DNA of 59,480 nt from Rugosimonospora africana (GCF_016862975.1 NZ_BONZ01000101.1:1-59480), one strand, 5' to 3'. Positions 9,037 through 18,497 are shown, numbered from the stretch's first letter. The notes: generated by a model not told the origin, from the sequence alone. Numbers and translations are program-made.

Positions 9037-9896
9037 CCACGACCACCGCACCCACCCTGACCCCGGTCGAGCGGCCCGCCGCGACCCGCACGCCGCGCGT
9101 GCGTTTCCGCGACCTGGTCGCCGCCGAATGGATCAAACTCTGGTCGCTGCGCTCCACCAAGTGGTCGTTTCTGGCCGCGGCGTTCGTGGTCCTCGGGGAG
9201 AACCTGCTCAGCGCGTGGGGCGACTACAGCAACTACCCGGACTACAGCGCCAAAATCAAGGCCGTGTTCGTCCCGTACTGGGCGCTGGGCGACGCCTTCA
9301 ACGACGGGTCAGCGTTCCTGCTGGTCATCGCGGCCGGGGCGATCGGCGCGAACCTGGTCGTCAACGAGTACGGCACCCGGCTGATCCGCACGACGTTCGC
9401 GGCCGTTCCGGCGCGCCGCTCGGTGATGGCGGCCAAGGTGGTCCTGGCGACCGGAGTGTTCGTCGTCTTCGGCGCGCTGATCGTCGGCGTCTCGTTCTGG
9501 GCCGACGAGGCGATCCTGTCGCTGCGGCACGCGGGCCTGTCTATCGGGTACCCGGGAGCGCTGCGGGTGACGGTGGCCGCCGCTCTGCTCGCCCCGATCG
9601 CCGCGCTGATCGGTATGGCCATCGGCGCGGTGGTGCGGCATCCGGCGACGACGATGGTTCTGCTGATCGTGCTGAACGTGGTGGTGCCGGCGCTCCTGCT
9701 CGACCAGCGCAGGCTGTCCGCGACCATCGACGAGGCGATGCCGATCACCGCATGGGCTCGGCTGCCCGCGATCGGCGACCAGACCGGGCCCGGCCCGATC
9801 GGCATGTCCATGGCGCACGCGTGGATCGTGTACGCGGCTTGGGCGGTGGTCTCGGTGATTGTCACCGTCGTGGTACCCGCCCGGCGTGACGTGTAG
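9033..9896 (+). CDS. ABC-2 type transporter permease
   Basis: 287 residues. After a cytoplasmic stretch with FRDLVAAEWIKLWSLRSTKW, typical of ABC-2 permeases, there are about six hydrophobic segments: residues 46-60, about 90-112, 134-158, 174-200, 206-225 and 262-282. It is coupled by an ATGA overlap to the ATPase gene and forms the membrane half of the exporter. Substrate unknown. Confidence 0.88.
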   Translation: MTTTTAPTLTPVERPAATRTPRVRFRDLVAAEWIKLWSLRSTKWSFLAAAFVVLGENLLSAWGDYSNYPDYSAKIKAVFVPYWALGDAFNDGSAFLLVIAAGAIGANLVVNEYGTRLIRTTFAAVPARRSVMAAKVVLATGVFVVFGALIVGVSFWADEAILSLRHAGLSIGYPGALRVTVAAALLAPIAALIGMAIGAVVRHPATTMVLLIVLNVVVPALLLDQRRLSATIDEAMPITAWARLPAIGDQTGPGPIGMSMAHAWIVYAAWAVVSVIVTVVVPARRDV

Positions 9897-9915
9897 GCGG
9901 TTGCCAGCAGCGCCC

Positions 9916-11481
9916 TCAGCGGGTGGCGCAGAGTTTCCGGTTGGCGCTGCAGGGCGGGTAGCCCCCGGTCTGTAGCGCCGACTCCTGCGCCGGGCTGGTG
10001 AGGTAGTCCACGAAGTTCGCCGCCAGCTCGTCCCCGTTGGCCCGGAAGTATGCGTGCTCGACCGTCCAGAACGGGTACCCACCGACGATGTCCGGCAGCC
10101 CGTCGCCGTGACCGTCCAGCGCCACGGTGAGCAGGCTGGCGCCGGCCGCCGTCACGTCGGGAGCGTCGGCGTAGCCGACCGCGCCGTCGAGCTGCCTCAC
10201 CCGGTCGATGACCGCCCCGGTCGAACTCTCCTCGCACAGGAAGGTCTGGTTGTTGCCCACGTAGTCCTGGTCCACGCAGTTGGTCGACGTGCGCTGCCCC
10301 TGGGAGGACTGCTGCACACCGTTGCCGAGCACGTAGCGCTCGAAGGCGATCCGGCTGCCCGACTGCCCCCGCGCGACAATCTTGACGGGCAGCGGCGCGA
10401 ACCGTGGGTCGATGTCGCGCCAGGTTTTCTGGGTACCCCCGAAAATCTCGCGCACCTGTGCCGTGCTCAGGTTCACCGGGCCGGTTGCGCCCGCGAACAC
10501 CTTCGGGTTCAGGACTATCGCGTACGGCACGATGGCGACCGCATGCTCGGCGGTGCCCGCGGTGACCGAGGGGTCGGCGCGACCGTCGGACATGGCGACT
10601 CTTTGCTGCTTGTGGTTGCCGGCGATGCTGGCCTGCAGGTCGTCCATGCCCTGTTGGCTGTTGCTGGGCATCACCTGCACCGCGGCGCGGGTGCAGTAGC
10701 TGGAGTAGGAGCCGGCAACCTGAGCGGTGGCGGTGGCGAACGCGCTGGAGCCACCGACGACCAGCGAGCCCTTGCTGCAGTGCGGCGGGAACTGCCCTGG
10801 CCGGGGACCGGCGTAGTACAGCAGCCCGGCGGCGAGGAGGGCGCCGAGCGACAGCGAGGCGATGACCACGGTGGCGACCCGCCACCGGCGCGCGGCCGGG
10901 CTCCTCGGACGTCGGGCGTCCACCACGTCGCCGCCGCGGATCAGGCCGGTCACCTTCACATCGTCGGGCCGGCCGCCCCCGCCGGAGAGCAGGATGAGCA
11001 GCTTGAATCGTTCGCCGGCGTTGAGGTGCTTGCGCGGCAGGATGACCGCGTTGTCCTCGATTTTGATGCCCTCGGAAATCAGCTCGCTGAGTTCGGAGGG
11101 ATGAGCGTCGGTGACGTCGACGGTACGCACCGCGCCGTCGTCGAACTGGACCCGGGTGTCCGCGCGGTAGTCGTCTTCGGCGATGTCCGATTCGCTGTCG
11201 TTGGTGATGCGCACGACCGCGAGGGACGGCTGCTCGATGGGGTCGTCGTTGCGATCGTTGAGCCGGACGACGTCACCGGCGTCCGGCGGGTCGAGCCCGA
11301 GCCGGGAGTTGAGCAGCACGTTGTAGAGCAACTTCTTGCGTACCCGGCGCTTCTCCCGGCGACGGATGTAGACGTTCACCGCGGCGGGTACGACGACGCC
11401 GAGGACCAGGAACACCAGACCGGCACTGGAGAGCAGCGACTGACCGAGCTCGCTGAACAGGTCGCCAAGGGCGGCAGCCAC
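9916..11481 (-). CDS. Membrane-anchored PstS-like substrate-binding domain protein
   Basis: 521 residues. A hydrophobic segment at about 18-39 is followed by a basic stretch (RRREKRRVRKK) and a beta-rich domain (about 80-185). A second hydrophobic segment lies at 202-223. From about 238 a phosphate-binding-protein-like (PBP) domain runs to the end (SLVVGGSSAFATATAQVAGS, IVPYAIVLNPKVF, REIFGGTQKTWRDID, VARGQSGSRIAFERYVLG, VGYADAPDVTAAG, GGYPFWTVEHAYF). There is no lipobox and no ABC transporter partner beside it, so the PBP domain is tethered by its own membrane helix and may act as a sensor or scaffold rather than in import. That role is inference. Convergent with the ABC permease gene, 19 bases apart. 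Confidence 0.78.
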   Translation of the reverse strand: MAAALGDLFSELGQSLLSSAGLVFLVLGVVVPAAVNVYIRRREKRRVRKKLLYNVLLNSRLGLDPPDAGDVVRLNDRNDDPIEQPSLAVVRITNDSESDIAEDDYRADTRVQFDDGAVRTVDVTDAHPSELSELISEGIKIEDNAVILPRKHLNAGERFKLLILLSGGGGRPDDVKVTGLIRGGDVVDARRPRSPAARRWRVATVVIASLSLGALLAAGLLYYAGPRPGQFPPHCSKGSLVVGGSSAFATATAQVAGSYSSYCTRAAVQVMPSNSQQGMDDLQASIAGNHKQQRVAMSDGRADPSVTAGTAEHAVAIVPYAIVLNPKVFAGATGPVNLSTAQVREIFGGTQKTWRDIDPRFAPLPVKIVARGQSGSRIAFERYVLGNGVQQSSQGQRTSTNCVDQDYVGNNQTFLCEESSTGAVIDRVRQLDGAVGYADAPDVTAAGASLLTVALDGHGDGLPDIVGGYPFWTVEHAYFRANGDELAANFVDYLTSPAQESALQTGGYPPCSANRKLCATR

Positions 11482-11554
11482 GGGTCCCCCCGCCTGAGAA
11501 GGTGCCAGCAGTCGCCACCGAGGCTATCGGGCGACGTCCACTCTCACGATTGCC

Positions 11555-11590
11555 AAAAATGAACAACGGCACCGGCCGGGTTGTCATTTC
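11555..11590 (-). terminator. Intrinsic terminator after the LCP gene
   Basis: An interrupted inverted repeat with outer arms pairing AAATGA..CAAC with GTTGTCATTT and an inner GGC/GCC pair, with a T-run on the minus strand reading CATTTTTGG. One of the few hairpins in this window with a real U-tract. It lies 90 bases past the LCP stop. Confidence 0.6.
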
Positions 11591-11678
11591 TGGAAAATCC
11601 TTGTAGCCGTGTGATGGATCGCCCGCCGAGGATGTGGTCGTCGTTGCCAGTGTGGGCTCCGCGCCATCCCAGCGCCGC

Positions 11679-12914
11679 TCAGCTCTTCGCCACCCAGTCC
11701 GTGTGGGCCGCGATGAACGAGTCCACCGTGTCGTCCTTGACGCTCTCCAGCAACTGCATGCTGGTGGGGTTGAGGGTCTGGATACTTTGACCGTTGACGT
11801 AATCGGTGGAGTAGTTGCCGTCGTTGGTCTTGATGGTGATCAATCCGTTGCCGCCGATGCCCTTCATCGCGAAGATCCAATCCTCGATCGAGAAGTTGCC
11901 CGGGTCGATGGTCATGGCCTTGCCGACGGTATTGAGCACCTTGGTCAGCTTGGAATAGTTGGTCAGCGTCTCGCCGCTCATGATTTTGCTCGCGAGTGCC
12001 TTGACGAACTGCTGCTGGTGGCGTTGGCGACCGTAATCCCCGTCTCCGTTGGCCAGCTTGTCGCGTTGGCGCACATAGTCCAGCGCTCTCCAGCCCACCA
12101 TGTACTGGCAGCCGGGGTTGTAGACGACCGGCGTCACGCCGGGAACCCTGCTGGTGGGCACGCCGTCCTTGAAATAGTAGGGCTCGGCTTCCCTACCGCT
12201 CTTGGTGAAACCGACGTGGATCGAAGTGGTCTTCTCGTCTACGCACAGCGTGACGCCGCCCAGCGCGTTGACGACATCCGTAAAGCCGCTGAAGTCCACG
12301 ATCGCGCCCGCGTCGAAGGTGAGTCCGGACATGCCGGGCAACCCCTGGATCGTCTTCTCCAGCAACTCGAAGCCGTGCTTACCGGCCGCCGGCCCGGTGA
12401 GGCCCCTGCTGCCAAACTCGAACGCTGCATTGATCTTGTCGTGGCCGCCGGCGTATTTCTGTTTGCCATTGTCATAGGCAGGAATGCTGACCCAGGTGTC
12501 GCGCGGGATCGAGACGAGGTCGCCCTGGTCGTGGCCCGCCGGGACGTGCAGGATGATGATGGAGTCCGAGCGCGAGCCCATCGCCGAGTTGCCCACGCGA
12601 GTATCCACGCCAACAAGCAGAATGTTCTTCGCCCCGTTGATGCTCGCGTGCTTCCCGTGCGTGCCTCCCGAACCGAGCAGATCCTGCTGCGTCACACTGC
12701 TGGTCGCGGCGGCGACCAGCACCCGCATGCCCACGATGGTCGCAGTGCTGCCCACCATCAGCACCGCTCCGAAGATGACGAGCAACCGTGCCCAGAGTGG
12801 GCTCTTGCGCTTGCCGCGCCGTTTCGTCCTCGTCGGCCGCGATGGGCCGCCGCGCTGGTCCGCCGCGAAGCGCTCGCCGGACCTCTCCTGCACCGTTCTC
12901 GAGGCATACTGCAC
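11679..12914 (-). CDS. LytR-CpsA-Psr (LCP) family cell-wall ligase
   Basis: 411 residues. A basic cytoplasmic N-terminus (KRRGKRKSPLWARL) precedes one membrane helix at about 45-70. The LCP domain (about 95-320) has NILLVGVDTRVG, SDSIIILHVPAGHDQGDLVS, IPRDTWVSIP, GHDKINAAFEFGS, VDFSGFTDVVNALGGV and LDYVRQRDKLANGDGDYGRQ, with the usual Arg and Asp residues that hold the polyprenyl pyrophosphate. LCP proteins move wall polymers (arabinogalactan, teichoic or teichuronic acids) from lipid carrier to peptidoglycan on the outer face of the membrane. It is transcribed alone; the next upstream gene on this strand ends 135 bases away. Confidence 0.92.
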   Translation of the reverse strand: MQYASRTVQERSGERFAADQRGGPSRPTRTKRRGKRKSPLWARLLVIFGAVLMVGSTATIVGMRVLVAAATSSVTQQDLLGSGGTHGKHASINGAKNILLVGVDTRVGNSAMGSRSDSIIILHVPAGHDQGDLVSIPRDTWVSIPAYDNGKQKYAGGHDKINAAFEFGSRGLTGPAAGKHGFELLEKTIQGLPGMSGLTFDAGAIVDFSGFTDVVNALGGVTLCVDEKTTSIHVGFTKSGREAEPYYFKDGVPTSRVPGVTPVVYNPGCQYMVGWRALDYVRQRDKLANGDGDYGRQRHQQQFVKALASKIMSGETLTNYSKLTKVLNTVGKAMTIDPGNFSIEDWIFAMKGIGGNGLITIKTNDGNYSTDYVNGQSIQTLNPTSMQLLESVKDDTVDSFIAAHTDWVAKS

Positions 12915-13049
12915 TACCGGCTCCTGTCCGGGAGACGCTCGGAAGAACAGATGTGCACTTTACGGTTTTTGGGCCTCAGGTGCGAGCCGGTCTCACGATA
13001 GGACCCACGGAAGAGCCGGTCCGGCGTCTCGGAGCGGACATGCGATCGC

Positions 13050-13799
13050 TCAGCTGAAGACCGGGTGGTACGCGCCCGCCGCGACGCTGATCGCCACGAT
13101 CGCCGCGACCGCGAGGGCGGCACCGGCGATCAGCGCGGCGTCGGCCCGCGTGAAGTGGCTGGGGCGTGCGGCGGTACGGAGGTGGCCGGAGTCGAACCCT
13201 CGCGCGTCCATTGCGGTAGCCAGCCGGATACCGCGCCGGATCGCGCCCACCAGGAGCCCGAACGCCAGCGAGCCGGCGAGCCGGACGTGTGCCAGCGGAT
13301 TCCAGCCGGCGTCCACGCCCCGGGCCCGCCGCGCCTGGCGCAGCAGTCGCCACTCGTCACCGAGAAGCGGCATGAGCCGGAACGCGGCGAGAGCACCGAT
13401 CGCGAACCGGGCCGGTGCTTTCGCGTTCTGTACCAGGGCGTCGGCCAGGTCGGTCGGGTCGGTACTGGCGAACGCGATGACGCCGGGCAGCGCCACGGCC
13501 AGTACCCGCAGGCCCAACCCGAGCGCGTCCACCACCCCGGCGGGGGTGAACAGCAGTTGGCCGGCCGCGACACCGGCGGCGCTGACCAGCAGTGGCCAGT
13601 ACCGGCGGCTCAGCCGCTGTGGGGCTATCCCGAACAGCGGCGCGGCGGCGAGGTCGACGGCGAGGGCGAGCGCCGGAGTCAGCGGGTCGAGCGAGAACAG
13701 CAGGCCGAAGCCGAGCAGCGCGGCCGCGGCGAGCTTCGCCAGCGGGTTGCGGCGGGACAGCACGGCGCGCCGGTCGGCGAGTCCGGTCACGGCGCTCAC
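13050..13799 (-). CDS. ykoC: Energy-coupling factor transporter transmembrane protein (EcfT/YkoC)
   Basis: 249 residues, several membrane helices, and the two Ala-Arg-Gly couplers of EcfT proteins: RRARGVDAG (about 158) and AMDARGFDSG (about 205). These dock onto the two ATPase domains. The N-terminal LSRRNPLAKLAAAALLGFGL is the family start pattern. The GTG start overlaps the ATPase stop by 4 bases (13796-13799). Third gene of the riboswitch-led operon, so part of an uptake system for a thiamine precursor. Confidence 0.9.
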   Translation of the reverse strand: MSAVTGLADRRAVLSRRNPLAKLAAAALLGFGLLFSLDPLTPALALAVDLAAAPLFGIAPQRLSRRYWPLLVSAAGVAAGQLLFTPAGVVDALGLGLRVLAVALPGVIAFASTDPTDLADALVQNAKAPARFAIGALAAFRLMPLLGDEWRLLRQARRARGVDAGWNPLAHVRLAGSLAFGLLVGAIRRGIRLATAMDARGFDSGHLRTAARPSHFTRADAALIAGAALAVAAIVAISVAAGAYHPVFS

Positions 13800-15325
13800 G
13801 GTCGCCCACCCGGCTGTCCTGCCGCCGCGCCGGCCGGATCGGTCGGGTCCACGGCGTCACCCACCGGGTCGACCGGGCCCAACGGGTTGCCCGCCGGGTG
13901 ATGCGCCGGATCGGGCAACGCGACGGTACGGTCGGCCAGCGCGGCGGCGAAGTCGGTGTCGTGGGTGACCGCGACCACGCCGCGGCCGTCGTCGCGCAGC
14001 TTCGCCAGCAGGTCCACCAGTTCGACCCAGGTGCGCCGGTCCTGACCGAATGTCGGCTCGTCGAGGACCAGCAGCCGGGGCGCGGTGGCCAGTGCGGTGG
14101 CCACCGACAGGCGGCGGGCCTCGCCGCCGGACAGCGTGTACGGGTTGGCCGCCGCCAGCTTGTCCAGGCGAAGCCGTACCAGCAGATCGTCCACTGTGGA
14201 CCTCACCGAAGCCTCCCCGGCCCCGGTGCGCCGGGGGCCGAGTGCCAACTCGTCGCGCACCCGGGAGGTGACGAACTGGTGCTCCGGATTCTGGAACACC
14301 GAACCGATCCGGCGGGCCAGGGCGGCGGCACGCCACCGGTGCGGCGGCCGGGCAGCGAGCGTGCCGGCCAACTCCCCGGTCGCCGTAACCGCGCCGGCAC
14401 CCGGCGTGAGCAGGCCGCCCAGCAGCAGGGCGAGAGTGGACTTGCCGGCGCCGTTCGGGCCTATGACGGCCAGCGCCTCACCGGCCGATACCGAGATGTC
14501 CATAGTAGACAGACGGCCGGGTACGGCGACTCGATCGGCGCGCAGCAGCAGCGGACCGCCGCGGCTGGCCGCACTCGACGGGGTGACCGGGTGGCCCGGT
14601 ACCCAGACGCCCTGCTCGACCAGCCACGCGCCGTGCGTCGCGAACACCACCTCGGGCGGCCCGTCGGCCGCGACCCCGCCGCCGGGCTCCAGGACGACCA
14701 CCCGGTCGACCAGCGGCAGCACCTCGGCCACCCGGTGCTCGACCAGGATCAGGGTGGTGTCCCCGGCGGCCAGGATCTGCTCGATGGCCTTACGCACCAG
14801 TGCGGCACCGGCCGGATCCAGGTTCGCGGTCGGCTCGTCCAGCAGCAGCAGCGACGGCCGCAGCGCGAGCGCTCCGGCCAGCGCGAGCCGCTGAGCCTCG
14901 CCGCCGGACAGCGCCGCCGTGGACCGGTCCCGGCCGTACCGAAAGCCGACCACGGCAAGCGCCTCATCCACCCGCGGCCAGATCTCGGCGACCGGTACCC
15001 CGTGATTCTCCAGCCCGAACGCGACGTCGTCGCCGGCCCGGGACATCACCAACTGGGTCTGCGGATCCTGGAAGACGATGCCCGGCCGCAGCCCGCCGAG
15101 GTCGAGTTCGCCCTCCCGCTCGCCGGAGTCCTCGGGCAGCAGCCCGGCGAGCGCGGCGAGCAGCGTGCTCTTGCCGGCCCCGGACGGGCCGAGCAGGAGT
15201 ACCCGTTCGCCGCGCTCGATGCGCAGGTCCACCCCGCGTACCGCCCAGGCTTTGCGGCCGGCGTGCCGCCAGCCGAACCCGGTGAGCCGGATGCCGTCCG
15301 TGCGGGTGGCGTTCGTGTCGCTCAA
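13796..15325 (-). CDS. ykoD: ECF transporter double ATP-binding protein (YkoD-like)
   Basis: 509 residues with two fused ABC ATPase domains. Domain 1 (about 5-230): GPSGAGKST, VFQDPQTQLVMSR (Q loop), LSGGEAQRLALA and LLLLDEPTANLD. Domain 2 (about 260-480): GPNGAGKST, VFQNPEHQFVTSR, LSGGEARRLSVA and LLVLDEPTFGQD. The TTG start shares TTGA with the YkoE stop (15322-15325). Upstream in-frame sequence overlaps ykoE and is not coding. The last 30 residues are a low-complexity Pro/Asp/Gly tail. Powers the thiamine-precursor ECF transporter. Confidence 0.92.
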   Translation of the reverse strand: MSDTNATRTDGIRLTGFGWRHAGRKAWAVRGVDLRIERGERVLLLGPSGAGKSTLLAALAGLLPEDSGEREGELDLGGLRPGIVFQDPQTQLVMSRAGDDVAFGLENHGVPVAEIWPRVDEALAVVGFRYGRDRSTAALSGGEAQRLALAGALALRPSLLLLDEPTANLDPAGAALVRKAIEQILAAGDTTLILVEHRVAEVLPLVDRVVVLEPGGGVAADGPPEVVFATHGAWLVEQGVWVPGHPVTPSSAASRGGPLLLRADRVAVPGRLSTMDISVSAGEALAVIGPNGAGKSTLALLLGGLLTPGAGAVTATGELAGTLAARPPHRWRAAALARRIGSVFQNPEHQFVTSRVRDELALGPRRTGAGEASVRSTVDDLLVRLRLDKLAAANPYTLSGGEARRLSVATALATAPRLLVLDEPTFGQDRRTWVELVDLLAKLRDDGRGVVAVTHDTDFAAALADRTVALPDPAHHPAGNPLGPVDPVGDAVDPTDPAGAAAGQPGGRP

Positions 15326-15900
15326 ACGGCGGCCCGTTCGCGTCCGGCCGGGAACCGGTCCAGTACCCCGGTCTGAGCCAGTCCACGGGTCAGCGCCCAG
15401 CCGCCCAGGCCGGTGATGACCATGCCGCTGGCAGCGGACACCGCGACCTGCCCGATCTGCCAGGCGCCCGACCAGGTCGGGTAGTACAGCACGACGTCCA
15501 GCAGCCCGGCCGCGGCGCCGGCGAGCAGACCGCCGACCAGCGCGGTGGGCAGCTTGCTGGTGCGGTACCCGGTGGCCGCGAACGGGATCTCGCCGCCGAA
15601 GCCCTGCATCAGCCCGTACAGGATGGTGGCCAGGCCCCACTTCGCGCCGAGCAGCGCCTCGATGGTGGATGCGACTGCCTCGGTGAACAGGCCGGCACCC
15701 GGCTTGCGGATGACTAGCGGACCGACGACGGCGGGCAGGAACCAGACGCCGTTGAGCACCGCGCGCAACGGCGGGAAGCCGGGGAACGCGTTTTCCAGTC
15801 CGTTCCAGAGCTGGTCCCAGGCGTAGAAGACGACGCCGAACGCGACCGCGATCACGGCGGCCACGACGATGTCGACGGTCCGCCAGCGACGGTTGTCCAT
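15322..15900 (-). CDS. ykoE: ECF transporter S component, YkoE family (HMP/thiamine precursor)
   Basis: 192 residues, about six membrane helices. The start ATG at 15900 has a strong GGGAGG site. WDQLWNGLENAFPGFPPLRA, GVWFLPAVVGPLVIRKPGAG, FTEAVASTIEALLG and MQGFGGEIPF are typical of YkoE S components, which bind hydroxymethylpyrimidine or a related thiamine precursor in the membrane. First gene of ykoE-ykoD-ykoC with 4-base overlaps throughout. Regulation by thiamine pyrophosphate is indicated by the riboswitch upstream. Confidence 0.92.
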   Translation of the reverse strand: MDNRRWRTVDIVVAAVIAVAFGVVFYAWDQLWNGLENAFPGFPPLRAVLNGVWFLPAVVGPLVIRKPGAGLFTEAVASTIEALLGAKWGLATILYGLMQGFGGEIPFAATGYRTSKLPTALVGGLLAGAAAGLLDVVLYYPTWSGAWQIGQVAVSAASGMVITGLGGWALTRGLAQTGVLDRFPAGRERAAV

Positions 15901-15938
15901 TTCATTCCTCCCGGTAGGCGTACCAGGAGAAGACGCAC

Positions 15939-15960
15939 GCCATGTCCTCACGGACATGGC
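15939..15960 (-). promoter_or_regulatory. Hairpin in expression platform of the TPP riboswitch
   Basis: A perfect 9-bp stem (arms 15939-15947 and 15952-15960) closed, on the transcribed minus strand, by GUGA, a GNRA-type tetraloop. It lies between the aptamer (ends near 15978) and the ykoE ribosome-binding site near 15905. There is no U-tract, so it may serve as a Rho-type or translation-control element. Confidence 0.6.
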
Positions 15961-15977
15961 GCAGCTGGAGGTCGAGA

Positions 15978-16071
<94 letters not shown>

Positions 16072-16224
16072 ACGAAGGCCCGGTCCGGCGCGTCTGCGCC
16101 CGCCCGGTGTCTTCGCGGATTCAGTTGTGTGGTTGACGGTAGCACCGGGTATGGACCTACCAATGAGTAGTACCCGCGAGTAACGTGGGTCACACAGAGC
16201 CCTACCCAACCCCTGGGGGTGGCC

Positions 16225-18420
16225 ATGACGACGATGGATCAGCGGCCGGCGGACCTCGGCCCGGACGGCGAGACCCCGGCCGGTGCGACTTCCAGCGATA
16301 ACTCGACGACTTCCAGTGACAGCACGACCCAGACGCCGCCAAGCGGCGAGTCTGCGGGGCAGACTCCGACCGGCTCGGCCAGCGTCGACGAGAAGCAGGC
16401 CCGGCAGGTCGCCGAGGCGGCCCGTGAGGCGGAGTGGCGCAAGCCCAGCTTCGGCAAGGAGCTGTATCTCGGCCGCCTCCGGATGGACCTGATCGACCCG
16501 TGGCCGTCGCCCGATCCCGACCGGGCCGCCAAGGCCGCCGGGTTCCACGAGCGGCTGCGCGAGTTCGCCGCCGGCATCGACGGCGCGCAGATCGAGCGCG
16601 ACGCGCGCATCCCCGACGAGGTGATCCGCGGGCTCGCCGAGCTGGGCGCGTTCGGCATGAAAATCGATGAGAAGCATGGTGGTCTCGGCCTGTCCAACCT
16701 CGACTACTGCCGGGCGCTGGCCATGGTCGGTTCGGCGAACCCGTCGATCAGCGCCCTGTTGTCCGCACACCAGTCCATCGGTGTGCCGCAGCCGCTGAAG
16801 CTGTTCGGCAGCGACGAGCAGAAGAAGCGGTTCCTGCCGCGCCTGGCCGGCGGTGAGGTGTCCGCGTTCCTGCTCACCGAGCCGGACGTCGGCTCCGATC
16901 CGGCCCGGCTGTCCACCACCGCCACCCCGGTCGAGGGTGGCTACAAGCTCAACGGCGTCAAGCTGTGGGCGACCAACGGCACCCTGGCGACGCTGCTCGT
17001 GGTGATGGCGCAGATACCGAAATCTGAGGGACACCGCGGCGGGATCACCGCATTCGTGGTGGAGGCCGACTCGCCCGGCGTGACCATCGAACGGCGCAAC
17101 GCCTTCATGGGCCTGCGCGGCCTGGAAAACAGCGTCACCCGGTTCCACGACGTGTTCGTACCGGCGGAAAACGTGATCGGCCGGGAGGGCCTCGGCCTGA
17201 AGATCGCGCTAACCACGCTCAACACAGGACGGCTGTCCCTGCCGGCGATGTGTGTCGGGGCCGGCAAGTGGTGCCTCGCGGTGGCCCGGCAGTGGGCCGC
17301 CGAACGGGTGCAGTGGGGCCTGCCGGTGGCAAAGCACGAGGCGGTGGCCAAGAAGATCGCGTTCATCGCGGCCACCACGTACGGGTTGGAGTCCATGCTC
17401 GACCTCGCGTGCATGCTCGCCGACGACGATCGGAACGACATCCGGATCGAGGCCGCGCTGGTCAAGCTGTACGGGTCGGAGATGGCCTGGCTGATGGCCG
17501 ACGAGCTGATCCAGATCCGGGGCGGACGCGGCTACGAAACGGCCGACTCGCTGGCCGCCCGCGGCGAGCGAGCGATCAACGCCGAACAGATCCTGCGCGA
17601 CCTGCGGATCAACCGGATCTTCGAGGGCTCGACCGAGATCATGCACCTGTTCATCGCGCGCGAGGCGGTGGACGCCCACCTGTCGGTGGCCGGCGACATC
17701 ATCGACCCGGACGCCTCCCTCAGCCGGAAGGCGCGAGCCGGCGCCCGGGCCGGTGGCTTCTACGCCCGCTGGCTGCCGACGCTGGTGGTCGGCAAGGGTC
17801 AGGCGCCGGGCGCCTTCGCGGAATACGGCGCGCTCGCGGCGCACGTCCGGTTCGTCGAGCGCGCTTCCCGCAAGCTCGCCCGCGAGACGTTCTACGCGAT
17901 GGCCCGCTGGCAGGGGAAGCTGGAGCGCAAGCAGGGCTTCCTGAGCCGGGTGGTAGACGTAGGCGCGGAGCTGTTCGCGATGTCGGCCGCCTGCGTGCGG
18001 GCCCGCGCGGCAGGAGAAACCGAGCGGGAACTGGCCGACCTGTTCTGCCGGCAGGCCCGGCTGCGGGTAGACGCGCTGTTCGGCAGCATGTGGGACAACA
18101 CCGACGCGGTCGACGTGGCGGCCGCGAAGCGGGTGGTGGACGGCCGGTACGCGTGGTTGGAGGAGGGCGTGCTCCCACCGCCGGGGGAGGGCGACTGGGT
18201 CTCCACGTGGAGCCCCGGCCCCTCGACCGTCGAGGACGTCCGTCGCCGGCTGGCACCGGTCGGCTCACCGGCGTCCGGGACACCGGCACCGCAGCCACCG
18301 GCCCCTGAGCCACCGACGGCGGAGTCACCCGCGAGCGAATCACCCGCGGCGGACGCGGTGGAACGCCTGGCGACCGCCTTGCCGACGGAAGCGCCGGAGG
18401 GGACGCCCGACGAGACCTGA
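16225..18420 (+). CDS. Acyl-CoA dehydrogenase, long (FadE/VLCAD-like) form
   Basis: 731 residues from ATG 16225, which has GGGGG five bases upstream (a GTG at 16219 is also possible). FAD-dependent oxidation of acyl-CoA to enoyl-CoA. Core motifs: FLLTEPDVGSDPARLSTTAT, KLWATNGTLATLLVVMAQ, GLRGLENSVTRFHDVFVP, QIRGGRGYETADSL, and LRDLRINRIFEGSTEIM, whose Glu is where VLCAD-type enzymes place the catalytic base. The core (about 75-640) is flanked by unusual low-complexity tails: a Ser/Thr-rich N-terminal 70 residues and a Pro/Ala/Glu-rich C-terminal 60 (PAPQPPAPEPPTAESPASES). Stands alone; closest in length to very-long-chain enzymes. Confidence 0.92.
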   Translation: MTTMDQRPADLGPDGETPAGATSSDNSTTSSDSTTQTPPSGESAGQTPTGSASVDEKQARQVAEAAREAEWRKPSFGKELYLGRLRMDLIDPWPSPDPDRAAKAAGFHERLREFAAGIDGAQIERDARIPDEVIRGLAELGAFGMKIDEKHGGLGLSNLDYCRALAMVGSANPSISALLSAHQSIGVPQPLKLFGSDEQKKRFLPRLAGGEVSAFLLTEPDVGSDPARLSTTATPVEGGYKLNGVKLWATNGTLATLLVVMAQIPKSEGHRGGITAFVVEADSPGVTIERRNAFMGLRGLENSVTRFHDVFVPAENVIGREGLGLKIALTTLNTGRLSLPAMCVGAGKWCLAVARQWAAERVQWGLPVAKHEAVAKKIAFIAATTYGLESMLDLACMLADDDRNDIRIEAALVKLYGSEMAWLMADELIQIRGGRGYETADSLAARGERAINAEQILRDLRINRIFEGSTEIMHLFIAREAVDAHLSVAGDIIDPDASLSRKARAGARAGGFYARWLPTLVVGKGQAPGAFAEYGALAAHVRFVERASRKLARETFYAMARWQGKLERKQGFLSRVVDVGAELFAMSAACVRARAAGETERELADLFCRQARLRVDALFGSMWDNTDAVDVAAAKRVVDGRYAWLEEGVLPPPGEGDWVSTWSPGPSTVEDVRRRLAPVGSPASGTPAPQPPAPEPPTAESPASESPAADAVERLATALPTEAPEGTPDET

Positions 18421-18433
18421 CGAGGAGGCTGCC

Positions 18434-18470
18434 GGCGGGGCCGGCCGGTCCGCCAACCGGCCGCCCCGCC
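18434..18470. terminator. Bidirectional hairpin terminator
   Basis: A 15-bp stem with one bulged base (arms 18434-18449 and 18456-18470), 6-base loop, between the convergent acyl-CoA dehydrogenase (ends 18420) and YjbR gene (ends 18498). Confidence 0.7.
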
Positions 18471-18497
18471 GTGCTTCCCGCTTCAGTGCCGTTCCGC

